Below are positions 32,801 through 40,332 of a DNA stretch of 43,523 bases, one piece after another. The stretch's first letter is position 1; every line of letters starts with the position of its first letter. Position numbers and translations under genes: made by a program. The DNA comes from DAOPXV01 sp035352535 (GTDB lineage: Bacteria; Muiribacteriota; UBA9980): the NCBI GenBank assembly GCA_964545075.1, contig CAZJFS010000016.1, positions 1 through 43,523 of the forward strand, given 5' to 3'. Below the pieces are notes generated by a model, which made no database searches, was not told the origin of the DNA, and saw only the letters and a list, made by a program, of their open reading frames with translations.

Positions 32801-34387
32801 ATGTCGCATAAAAATGCTCATAATCCGCAACCCAAAAAAGCCGCGGAAAAAGCCGCGGATTATCGTAACACGCTTTTAAAGACCGGAGTTGCATCCAAAG
32901 TGACGGAGCAGACGAAGAACCTTAAGAGCGTCAATTTCAGCGAAAGGCCCAAAGACGCTCACATATTGATACATTCAACGATAAGGCCGACCAGTCTCGA
33001 TAAAAATATCTTCGATCATATGATAATGACGCCGTCGAAGGGCGTGAAGCCGGAAAATTGCATCAATATCCTTCCGACTATAAAAAATATCGAAAGCCCC
33101 CTGATTTTAAAGGACGGGAACGCGCTTAAGATCGATCTCGTCAATACGCGAATTGAGCTTCCAATACTTTCTCCGGTTAAGGCCGAGGAATTCGACTTTA
33201 ATAATTTCGAGTTGCCTTATAAAATGGGCAAGGAAGTCGTTGACGATACCCCGAAACCTTCATTTGAAACCATCGAGATTGAGATAAAAAAACGCCTGTC
33301 GCCCGCTCTCCAGCCCGTAATAAGCGATCTGGTGAAAAAAGCGATGGCGGCCAACAAGATCTCTTATCAGGAGATCGAATTAAAGCTTCCGCCTAGTTCA
33401 ACGATAGACGAAATAGAGGAAGTAATATCGCTTATCATGGAATCTAAAATAGAGATAGTCGATGACGATGACGATAAGTTCGCCAGTCAGGAAAATCTGC
33501 TCGAAGAGATCAGAAAATTCGACGAATTCCACAACATTCAGTTCGACGGCGACGACTCGGTTCTCGACTCGGTGAAGATGTACCTGCGCGGTATAGGCGA
33601 AGTTCCTCTTTTGACGATGGAAGAAGAGGTCGAACTTGCGAAAAGGATCGAGAACGGCGACGAAGAAGCGGCTATAAAACTTATAGAAGCTAACTTAAGA
33701 CTCGTCGTATCGGTAGCGAAAAAATATAAGAAACGCGGACTGCTTTTCCTTGACCTTATTCAGGAAGGAAACCAGGGCCTTATACGCGCCGTTAAAAAAT
33801 TCAAATATAAGAAAGGCTTTAAATTTTCGACATATGCCATCTGGTGGATACGCCAGGCCATTACGCGCGCTATCGCCGACCAGGCCAGGACCGTGCGCAT
33901 TCCCGTTCACATGGTCGAGATCATAAACCGCCTCAGAAAGGTGGCGCGCCAGCTTTCGCAGGAATTTGGCCGCGAACCAACCCATGATGAAATTGCGGAG
34001 CGTCTTAAAATGCCCGTTGAGAAGGTTAAAAAGATCTTTAAAATATCCCTGGAGCCGGTTTCGCTTGAAACGCCTATCGGCGAAGAGGACGAAAGCCATC
34101 TCGGAGATTTCGTCGAAGACAAGAACGCGATATCGCCGGTTGAATCCGCATCGTATGTCATGTTGAAAGAACAAATAAGCGATGTTTTAAGCACTTTGAC
34201 CGAACGAGAGGACAAGGTTATCAAATACCGCTTCGGGCTCATAGATGGCTGCCCCAGAACGCTCGAGGAAGTCGGAAGGATATTCGGGGTCACGCGCGAA
34301 CGCATACGCCAGATAGAGGCCAAGGCGCTGCGCAAACTCAAACATCCTTCGCGCTCCAAGAAACTGCGCGAATTCTATGTTGACTAA
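32801..34387 (+). CDS. rpoD: Primary RNA polymerase sigma factor with long N-terminal extension
   Basis: Sigma-70 of 528 residues. Residues 1-165 are an unusual, mostly polar extension. Region 1.1 follows (about 168-230, YQEIELKLPPSSTIDEIEEV), then 1.2 (SVKMYLRGIGEVPLLTMEEE), 2.1-2.4 (RLVVSVAKKYKKRGLLFLDL, IQEGNQGLIRAVKKFKY, FSTYAIWWIRQAITRAI), region 3 and region 4 with the helix-turn-helix (TLEEVGRIFGVTRERIRQIE). Within 2.1 the usual EGNIGL reads EGNQGL. It recognises TTGACA/TATAAT promoters, and this window shows several at 17-base spacing. GGAGGG lies 8 bases before the ATG. A clear terminator follows. Confidence 0.97.
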   Translation: MSHKNAHNPQPKKAAEKAADYRNTLLKTGVASKVTEQTKNLKSVNFSERPKDAHILIHSTIRPTSLDKNIFDHMIMTPSKGVKPENCINILPTIKNIESPLILKDGNALKIDLVNTRIELPILSPVKAEEFDFNNFELPYKMGKEVVDDTPKPSFETIEIEIKKRLSPALQPVISDLVKKAMAANKISYQEIELKLPPSSTIDEIEEVISLIMESKIEIVDDDDDKFASQENLLEEIRKFDEFHNIQFDGDDSVLDSVKMYLRGIGEVPLLTMEEEVELAKRIENGDEEAAIKLIEANLRLVVSVAKKYKKRGLLFLDLIQEGNQGLIRAVKKFKYKKGFKFSTYAIWWIRQAITRAIADQARTVRIPVHMVEIINRLRKVARQLSQEFGREPTHDEIAERLKMPVEKVKKIFKISLEPVSLETPIGEEDESHLGDFVEDKNAISPVESASYVMLKEQISDVLSTLTEREDKVIKYRFGLIDGCPRTLEEVGRIFGVTRERIRQIEAKALRKLKHPSRSKKLREFYVD

Positions 34388-34433
34388 CAATAACTAAAAT
34401 TAAATTATAATATAAATTTAAAATCGATATGAT

Positions 34434-34462
34434 GATCCGGTCGAAAGGCCGGATCTTTTTTT
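34434..34462 (+). terminator. Intrinsic terminator after rpoD
   Basis: GATCCGG (34434-34440) pairs with CCGGATC (34449-34455) and is followed by seven T (34456-34462). Confidence 0.9.
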
Positions 34463-34608
34463 AAAATTTTGACATGCTTTTGGATTCGATATTTTTATTA
34501 CGATAAAATGAATACGATGAAAATAAAAGATTGTATCCGAAATATTACGAAAATAAACGAAATAAAAAGATATATTCGTTAAATATGCTTTAATGAGGTT
34601 GTGATGAC

Positions 34609-34637
34609 TTGCAATAATTATTTGCCTGTGATATAAT
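34609..34637 (+). promoter_or_regulatory. Promoter of the tRNA pair
   Basis: TTGCAA (34609-34614), 17 bases and TATAAT (34632-34637). The predicted start lies about 25 bases before the first tRNA. Confidence 0.6.
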
Positions 34638-34668
34638 ATCTTTACTTTCTTTAAAAAATGTTATTCAC

Positions 34669-34744
34669 GGGCCCATAGCTCAGTTGGTAGAGCTACCGGC
34701 TCATAACCGGTAGGTCACAGGTTCGACTCCTGTTGGGCCCACCA
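34669..34744 (+). tRNA. tRNA with CAT anticodon (Met, or Ile2)
   Basis: A full cloverleaf of 76 bases: acceptor GGGCCCA with TGGGCCC, D stem GCTC with GAGC, anticodon stem ACCGG with CCGGT, anticodon CAT at 34702-34704, T stem ACAGG with CCTGT, discriminator A and encoded CCA. It is not an initiator type because the 1-72 pair is intact. Elongator Met and lysidine-modified Ile2 share CAT and cannot be separated by eye. Confidence 0.95.
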
Positions 34745-34829
34745 TTACTTTTTCGGTGGGCAAAACGTGTCGAACTGATTTTAAAAAAAGTTAACAATTG
34801 AATATCATAAAATTGTCCTTAAATTTAAT

Positions 34830-34902
34830 GCCCCCTTCGTCTAGCGGCCTAGGACATCGCCCTTTCAAGGCGGCGGCGCGGGTCCGAATCCCGCAGGGGG
34901 CG
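34830..34902 (+). tRNA. tRNA-Glu (TTC)
   Basis: Acceptor GCCCCCT with AGGGGGC, anticodon loop CTTTCAA with TTC in the anticodon position, T loop region GGTCCGAATCC and discriminator G. The 3' CCA is not encoded (the next bases are CTA), unlike the tRNA just upstream. It lies 85 bases after that tRNA and was probably transcribed with it. Confidence 0.95.
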
Positions 34903-34908
34903 CTATAG

Positions 34909-34938
34909 AAAAACCTCGCAGAAATGCGAGGTTTTTCT
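34909..34938. terminator. Bidirectional terminator with GAAA loop
   Basis: AAAAACCTCGCA (34909-34920), loop GAAA and TGCGAGGTTTTT (34925-34936), a perfect 12-base stem. It ends the tRNA unit on the plus strand and the ankyrin gene on the minus strand. Confidence 0.9.
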
Positions 34939-34974
34939 ATTTTCAATAATATTTATAAAAATGTATTTGGAAAA

Positions 34975-35724
34975 TTAGATTCCTTTAAGTTTATCCGTCA
35001 CGAGGTCCCATTCGAATACCGAGCCATTTTGCTGGTCGACGAAATACCATCCCCATGTAGCCGTATGACCGGTGCTGGTTTTGGGGTCGTCTATGATGTT
35101 TTCGTAAATGTGGGTCAAATAATAATATCTGCCTTCGCGTTCTTCGATGCGTTCAACGGTAATATAAGATTTGTTGGGTATCGGTCGCCTGACCTTTTTT
35201 ACGACGTTATTTACCGCTTCTTTTTCACTGATGCCTTTTAAATCGGCTTTGGCGCCGGATTTTTCGAGAAGCGATATCACGAGTTTATGATGGTTTTTTT
35301 TCGCGAGCGCGAGGGCGGTTTCCTTGTTTCCGTTCATGAAATTAACTATGGCGCCTCTATCGATGAGATATTTAGCGATGTCATGGCTGCCGCGAAAACT
35401 GGCGCTCATAAGCGCGCTCTTTTTGCCGCTTTCAAAATTGTTTATTTTCGCGCCTTTTTCTATGAGAAATTTAACGATTTCGAAAGAACATTTGTCGGCG
35501 GCGAGTTCTAAAGGAGTGTTGCCTTTTTCATCCTGGGATTCTATATAGGCGCCGGCGGTTATGAGTTCTTTTACTTTTTTTATGTCGGCTTTCGAAGCAG
35601 CAACTACAAGTTCTTTATCTAGCTTATCATCGGCCGATGCGGCAGTGTTGAAAATCAGAATAAATGAGAAGATTGAAACGCATGCAATTAAAAATAAATT
35701 GCGGATATTGGCACTATAAAACAT
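34975..35724 (-). CDS. Exported ankyrin-repeat protein
   Basis: Exported protein of 249 residues. A signal peptide (about 1-31, cut near ASA-DD) precedes four ankyrin repeats (about 38-165, for example DEKGNTPLELAADKCSFEIV and SALMSASFRGSHDIAKYLID). A C-terminal domain (about 175-249) includes ITVERIEEREGRYYYLTHIY and GHTATWGWYFVDQQNGSVFE. That end looks like a small envelope domain with a GWY.VD...G pattern whose function I do not know. ATG 35724 is chosen because GGAGG lies 8 bases upstream and the signal peptide begins there; an in-frame ATG at 35772 adds 16 residues without a ribosome site. Confidence 0.8.
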   Translation of the reverse strand: MFYSANIRNLFLIACVSIFSFILIFNTAASADDKLDKELVVAASKADIKKVKELITAGAYIESQDEKGNTPLELAADKCSFEIVKFLIEKGAKINNFESGKKSALMSASFRGSHDIAKYLIDRGAIVNFMNGNKETALALAKKNHHKLVISLLEKSGAKADLKGISEKEAVNNVVKKVRRPIPNKSYITVERIEEREGRYYYLTHIYENIIDDPKTSTGHTATWGWYFVDQQNGSVFEWDLVTDKLKGI

Positions 35725-35760
35725 GGTTGAACCTCCGTTACTATCGTTTTGCGTATGACT

Positions 35761-35789
35761 ATTATAACACATAGCGGAGTTTGGCGCAA
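35761..35789 (-). promoter_or_regulatory. Candidate promoter of the ankyrin gene
   Basis: On the minus strand TTGCGC (35789-35784), 17 bases and TATAAT (35766-35761), about 37 bases before the start codon. The -10 is perfect, the -35 weak. Confidence 0.5.
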
Positions 35790-35805
35790 TGAAATTACTA
35801 TTTAT

Positions 35806-35834
35806 TTGACTTTTGAATGATTTTGATTTAAAAT
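35806..35834 (+). promoter_or_regulatory. Promoter of the small-protein/GT9 pair
   Basis: TTGACT (35806-35811), 17 bases and TAAAAT (35829-35834), about 70 bases before the start at 35905. Confidence 0.55.
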
Positions 35835-35904
35835 AAAAGCCGTTATAAAACTTATGGCAAAGATGACGACGTTTTATAACGAAAAATAAATGGAGGTATT
35901 TGAG

Positions 35905-36162
35905 ATGAGCGAACTTAGACTCCTTGGTATCCTTGTTTCGGACAGAGTGAAGGAAGCGAAAGAAATGCAGAACATATTAACTAAATATGGTTGTTCAATA
36001 AAAACAAGGCTCGGCCTTCATGAAGCTTCGGAAAAAGCATGCGCTAAAAACGGTTTTATATTCATTGAACTTGCCGGCGATCATAAAGAGTGGGACAAGC
36101 TGGAAAGCGAACTTAAAAAACTTGAAGGCGTTGAAGTTCAGAAAATGTCCTTCAAATATTAA
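35905..36162 (+). CDS. Small ACT-like protein (TM1266/hydrogenase-regulator-like)
   Basis: Cytoplasmic protein of 85 residues with a ferredoxin-like beta-alpha-beta pattern: LRLLGILVSDRVKEAKEMQN, CSIKTRLGLHEA, FIFIELAGDHKEWDKLESEL and a final VEVQKMSF strand. The order recalls the ACT-like family labelled 'iron-only hydrogenase system regulator' (TM1266). That name is positional rather than functional, and this gene lies next to a glycosyltransferase, not a hydrogenase. ATG 35905 is chosen because GGAGG lies 8 bases upstream; the ATG at 35890 overlaps that site. Confidence 0.55.
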   Translation: MSELRLLGILVSDRVKEAKEMQNILTKYGCSIKTRLGLHEASEKACAKNGFIFIELAGDHKEWDKLESELKKLEGVEVQKMSFKY

Positions 36163-36166
36163 TAAA

Positions 36167-37294
36167 ATGAAATATTCCAGGATCCTTATAATCAGGACCG
36201 ACCGCATTGGCGATTGCATACTATCGACGCCTGCGGTCGCCTTTTTAAAAAAACTTTTTCCATCGGCTGAAATAGACGTTTTGACGACGCCGTATACAGC
36301 CGATGTTTTTTCGGGTAATCCTCATATCCGCGAGGTCATTTTAGATGATCCAATGAAAACAAGTGTTTTTTCAGGTCAATTCATGCGGCTTATCGGCGGA
36401 ATCCGAAAAAGGAAATATGAAATCTGCTTTATCCTGCATTTGAGCTTGAGGGCTTCCGTGGTGCCGTTTTTAGCCGGCATTCCAACGCGCGTGGCGCCGG
36501 CGTCGAAGATATATCAATTTCTCGCGAACAGGCGGATCGTCCAGAAACGCTCGCATTGTCTGATGAATGAGTCGGAATATAACGTTGATCTTATAAAGAA
36601 ATTTCTCGGCGTTGAAGGGGAGGAACCGCCTTCTTCGCTTTATTTTGACGATGCTTCGGCGGCTTTTATGAGCGATCATTTAAACCGCGAGTTTTTAAGG
36701 TTGCGCGGTGTTTCTTATGACGAATTCAAAAAGAACGGTGGAAAGATGGTGCTTGTCCATCCCGGTTGCGGCGGTTCCGCACTTAACATGTCCATAGCGC
36801 GTTATGCCGAGGTAATGGAAAAGCTCTACAAGCTTGGATTTGAAATATTCCTTTCGACGGGTCCGCAGGAAGCGGCATTGAAAAAAGAGTTGATTTCCAA
36901 ACTTTCGTTCATGCCGATATCATACGGCGATGACCTTTTTAAGCATGGCCGGGTTCTTTCCCGCTCTTTCGCCCTTATATCGAAATGCGATGCCGCGCTC
37001 GCTCCTTCAACTGGTATAATGCACGCCGCCGTGGCGCTCTCGAAACCGGTTGCTGCGCTATTTTGCCCGATATTCGTGTGCATGGCCAAAAGGTGGGGGC
37101 CCGACCCCCATTCGCGGGCCGAAAGCGTAGTGTTGACGCCTGATGTGAAATGCAGTGACGACGCCAATATTACTCACGAAAAATACTGCAAACGCTGCAT
37201 AAAATCACAATGCGCGTATTATAACTGCATGGACGGGCTATCATCTGAGACCGTGGTAGATTGTGTTTTGAGGATCGCCGGACGCGCCGTTTAG
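36167..37294 (+). CDS. Glycosyltransferase family 9 (heptosyltransferase-like)
   Basis: Glycosyltransferase of 375 residues. N-terminal ILIIRTDRIGDCILSTPAVA and FPSAEIDVLTTPY are the classic start of the ADP-heptose:LPS heptosyltransferase family. The donor-binding half has VHPGCGGSA and a final APSTGIMHAAVALSKPVAAL loop. A Cys cluster (YCKRCIKSQCAYYNC) near the C-terminus is unusual for the family and may bind a metal. It points to lipopolysaccharide-type or other envelope glycan synthesis. The start is 4 bases after the previous stop. Its stop overlaps the convergent HEAT gene by 4 bases. Confidence 0.85.
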   Translation: MKYSRILIIRTDRIGDCILSTPAVAFLKKLFPSAEIDVLTTPYTADVFSGNPHIREVILDDPMKTSVFSGQFMRLIGGIRKRKYEICFILHLSLRASVVPFLAGIPTRVAPASKIYQFLANRRIVQKRSHCLMNESEYNVDLIKKFLGVEGEEPPSSLYFDDASAAFMSDHLNREFLRLRGVSYDEFKKNGGKMVLVHPGCGGSALNMSIARYAEVMEKLYKLGFEIFLSTGPQEAALKKELISKLSFMPISYGDDLFKHGRVLSRSFALISKCDAALAPSTGIMHAAVALSKPVAALFCPIFVCMAKRWGPDPHSRAESVVLTPDVKCSDDANITHEKYCKRCIKSQCAYYNCMDGLSSETVVDCVLRIAGRAV

Positions 37295-38751
37295 GCGGCT
37301 GGCGGCTGCGGGGGGGTATCAGGCATCTGAGGAGGCGGCATGAATGCGTCGATGAAGGTTTTAGCAGCCATTCTTACTGATTCGTCCGAGTCTTTCAAAA
37401 GGTTTGTTATGTTCGTCATGACGCTGGTGTCGCCGATCTTTGTAAGAGCGGTCACAGCGTTCCATCTGATCACCACGTCTTCATTGTTTAAAAGCTCCGC
37501 GAGCGTAGTTACAACACGCGGGTCATTAAAGCTTCCAAGAGCAGCCGTGGCATTTTCCCTGACCTGTTTAGCTTCGTCGTTTAGCGCTTCAATCAGGGTT
37601 TCAATACAGTCAGGGTTTTCGAGATAACCCAGCGCCTCGACTGATATGGCGCGGACGGCTTCGCACGGATCTTTTTGAAGCGACATCAAAGCGTATGTCA
37701 GTTTATTTTTTTCCGTTATGTCAGATAGCCAGAACACGAGAGAGCGTACGGCCGTTATGACGGCGACGCGAACTTTTTCCGATGGATCGTCTATGATATT
37801 TAAAAGGTCTGAAATAACTTCCGGCGATTTCATTTCGCCGAGCGCGAGAGAAGCGTTGATCTTAACGTCTTCGCTTGCGTCTCTGAGGCAGTCCGCTATG
37901 GTTCTGATCTGAGCGGCGTCATTTAAGCTTCCAAGCGCCTTTACGGCGGTTGCGCGGATCTCCGGGTATTGTTCGTTGTGAAGATGCTTTAAGATGTCGC
38001 CGACCACTTCAGGATGATCTATCTTGGAGATTGTTTCGATCGCCAGGGCTAAAATTTCAGGATTTTCAGATTCGTTAATAATTTTATGGAGCGGCTCGAG
38101 AAATCTTTCGCCAGGATATTCGCGGGCGATGAGAAGCGCCTCTTTTTTTACCATTGGCGATTCGTGTCCCAGGGTTTTTTTTATGAATTCATACCCCTCG
38201 TTGAATTCGAATTTGCAAAGAAGTCCGCAGGCGGAAAATTTCACTTTTGTAGGAAGGGTTTTACAAGCCTCGACGATCGCAGGCGCGTTGCCTCTGTCGT
38301 TGAGTTTGGAAAGCGCGTCGATAATTTCAAGCTGCAAGTCGATATCGTCGAAGGCAAGCGATTCTATGAGAACGCTTGAAGAACCAACGAATTTCATTTC
38401 GCCGAGCGAGAAAGCGGCAGCCTTTTTAAGCTCGTAATTTGACGATTCGTTAAGGATCTTGCGAAAAAATGGCAACGCCATCGGATCGCGCGTGAAGCTG
38501 AGCGCTATCATTATATCGATTTTTATGTCGTCGCTGGAATCGGCAAGAGCTTCGATAAGACCTACTTTGACGTGCTTATCTAAAAGCTCCCGAAGATTAT
38601 AAGCTATCTGTTTCAGTTTTTTTATGACGCGGCCTTTAACTGCCATTGACGGAGATTTCAGGTCCTCGAGCATACTGATCGAGCTCTCCATCTGGTAAGT
38701 TATGTTTTCCGGAGATATATCCAATGTAAGGCCGTCTAAATAATTTTGCAT
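37291..38751 (-). CDS. HEAT-repeat (PBS-lyase-like) protein
   Basis: All-helical repeat protein of 486 residues with about a dozen HEAT repeats covering residues 30-465, with units such as VRVAVITAVRSL, VRAISVEALGYLENPDCIET and VRENATAALGSFNDPRVVTT. The repeats match the PBS-lyase HEAT-like type, a protein-binding superhelix, and the tail ends in a Pro-rich MPPPQMPDTPPQPPAA. No signal peptide or catalytic residue is seen, so it is likely a scaffold in the cytoplasm; the partner is unknown. It follows moaB by 17 bases on the minus strand. Confidence 0.85.
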   Translation of the reverse strand: MQNYLDGLTLDISPENITYQMESSISMLEDLKSPSMAVKGRVIKKLKQIAYNLRELLDKHVKVGLIEALADSSDDIKIDIMIALSFTRDPMALPFFRKILNESSNYELKKAAAFSLGEMKFVGSSSVLIESLAFDDIDLQLEIIDALSKLNDRGNAPAIVEACKTLPTKVKFSACGLLCKFEFNEGYEFIKKTLGHESPMVKKEALLIAREYPGERFLEPLHKIINESENPEILALAIETISKIDHPEVVGDILKHLHNEQYPEIRATAVKALGSLNDAAQIRTIADCLRDASEDVKINASLALGEMKSPEVISDLLNIIDDPSEKVRVAVITAVRSLVFWLSDITEKNKLTYALMSLQKDPCEAVRAISVEALGYLENPDCIETLIEALNDEAKQVRENATAALGSFNDPRVVTTLAELLNNEDVVIRWNAVTALTKIGDTSVMTNITNLLKDSDESVRMAAKTFIDAFMPPPQMPDTPPQPPAA

Positions 38752-38768
38752 AAAATTACCTCGAACAA

Positions 38769-39311
38769 TTATCTGGTTGCTTCGAATATGAGATGCGCAA
38801 GCTGGGGTTCTATCATTTTTTCGAAAGCCATGCTCACCGCATTTTTAGATCCCGGCAGGGAAATAACGACCTTTTTTTGGATGACTCCCGCCGTCGCCCT
38901 GCTCATCATTGCGCGTACGCCTATATCTTCAAAACTCAGCATTCTGAAGATCTCTCCGAACCCCGTCAGGCGCTTTTCATAAAGCCCATCCAGCGTTTCT
39001 ATCGTCACATCGCGCGAAGATATGCCCGTTCCACCTGAAGTTATGAGCGCCATGGAATCGCTTTCGATAAATTTGTCGACGACCGAGTTGATGGCAAAAA
39101 CATCATTTTTAATCAGGCTATAATTTCCTAGGATGAAATTTTTAATTCCCGGTATCTTTTCACAAAGCCATTTTCCACTCTCGTCAGTTTCTACCGTTCG
39201 CGAATCGCTTATTATACAAACATCTATCTTAAGCCCGGCGATCTTTCCGGCTTTTATTTCGTGTTCATGTTCATGATCGTGATTATGATGGTGGTCGTGA
39301 TGATCGTGCAT
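38769..39311 (-). CDS. moaB: MoaB/Mog molybdopterin protein with His-rich N-terminus
   Basis: MoaB/MogA-type protein of 180 residues. The family would adenylylate molybdopterin during molybdenum- or tungsten-cofactor synthesis. Core motifs are VCIISDSRTVETDESGKWL, LITSGGTGISSRD and the SLPGSKNAV end. The first 18 residues carry ten His (HDHHDHHHNHDHEHEHE), absent from standard MoaB, and suggest a metal-binding tail. AGGGAGA precedes the ATG. No other cofactor gene is nearby. MoaB itself is often dispensable, so an alternative role is possible. Confidence 0.88.
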   Translation of the reverse strand: MHDHHDHHHNHDHEHEHEIKAGKIAGLKIDVCIISDSRTVETDESGKWLCEKIPGIKNFILGNYSLIKNDVFAINSVVDKFIESDSMALITSGGTGISSRDVTIETLDGLYEKRLTGFGEIFRMLSFEDIGVRAMMSRATAGVIQKKVVISLPGSKNAVSMAFEKMIEPQLAHLIFEATR

Positions 39312-39331
39312 ATTGTTCTCCCTATGGTATA

Positions 39332-39360
39332 ATTATAGAACAAAGGGTTGAAATTTGCAA
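39332..39360 (-). promoter_or_regulatory. Promoter of moaB-HEAT unit
   Basis: On the minus strand TTGCAA (39360-39355), 17 bases and TATAAT (39337-39332), leaving a short leader to the moaB start at 39311. Confidence 0.6.
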
Positions 39361-39371
39361 AGGTTAAAATA

Positions 39372-40307
39372 TTAAATACATGAAAGAATCTTTAAAGCGC
39401 GTTCGCGCGTTCTTATCTTCAGGGGCGGCTGTTCGTATAATTCGCCGTCTATTTGCGAATATGTGAAACCGCCGTCTTTCGAGAGATATTCGATATCGCA
39501 GCTTTTAACAGGCACGCATTTAACGTCAAGGCCTTTGAATACGGTTTTTTTAGCCATTACCATGCAGAAAAATTTCAAAAATTCAAATCTTGACCTTGAA
39601 TTAAAGATCAAAACATCAAGAAAACCGTCATTCATTTTTACCGCCGGGTTTAAAATAAACTTGCCGCCGTAAAACTTCGAATTAGATACCACGACGAAAT
39701 CGCCGATGAACTCTTTTTTTCCGAATATGGAACATGCGCTTATTTTAAGTTTTGGGAAAGCGTATGTAAAAAGCGTCTGGAATCCGATGATTACGTACGC
39801 AAGCGGCCCCGTGAATTTTTTGATATTGGATTTATTGGCTATCATTTTTTCGAGTTCGTTGATGATGAAACCGTCAAACCCTGCGCTTGTCATGAGGATG
39901 AAGAAGCGATCATTGCACTGGCCTATGTCGATCGCTTCCTCGCACGCTGAAAATGAAGAAAGAAAGGCTTTTTCGGGGTCTTCGGAAAATCCTGTCTCTT
40001 TTGAAAAAACATTTACCGTTCCGAGCGGTATAGGGCAGACGATAGGAAGAACCAGGCCGGGTTTTTCGTCAGATAACTTCATGAGTCCGCTGACCACTTC
40101 GTTCAGGGTTCCGTCTCCGCCGGCCGGGTATATGCGGGATGCTCCTTCTGAAACCGCTGTGGCGGCGAGTTCTATTGCCTCGCCGCGCCTGGTGGTTTTA
40201 TAAATGAGCGATTCCATGCCTTTTTCTTTTATTATTTCCGCGATGCGCTCGCATGAGAGCTTTTTTGAATTTCGCGCATTAGGATTATAAATTACGGCAT
40301 ATTTCAT
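39372..40307 (-). CDS. Diacylglycerol/lipid kinase family protein (YegS/BmrU type)
   Basis: Lipid kinase of 311 residues that would phosphorylate diacylglycerol or a related lipid at the membrane. The nucleotide motif AGGDGTLNEVVSGL (about 62-75), the PIPLGTVNVFSKE loop, GFDGFI and the C-terminal YSQIDGELYE match the DAGK_cat/YegS family. No transmembrane helix is present. It is 25 bases downstream of proS on the same strand, so read-through from proS is probable. The ribosome site is weak (GTAGAG). Confidence 0.88.
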   Translation of the reverse strand: MKYAVIYNPNARNSKKLSCERIAEIIKEKGMESLIYKTTRRGEAIELAATAVSEGASRIYPAGGDGTLNEVVSGLMKLSDEKPGLVLPIVCPIPLGTVNVFSKETGFSEDPEKAFLSSFSACEEAIDIGQCNDRFFILMTSAGFDGFIINELEKMIANKSNIKKFTGPLAYVIIGFQTLFTYAFPKLKISACSIFGKKEFIGDFVVVSNSKFYGGKFILNPAVKMNDGFLDVLIFNSRSRFEFLKFFCMVMAKKTVFKGLDVKCVPVKSCDIEYLSKDGGFTYSQIDGELYEQPPLKIRTRERALKILSCI

Positions 40308-40332
40308 AATTATTTACTCTACGGCGGCGTTT

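Noticed and set aside
34669..34744. Initiator tRNA-fMet
   Set aside because: The first acceptor pair is G-C matched, whereas initiators have a mismatch there, and the anticodon stem lacks the three G-C pairs of initiators.
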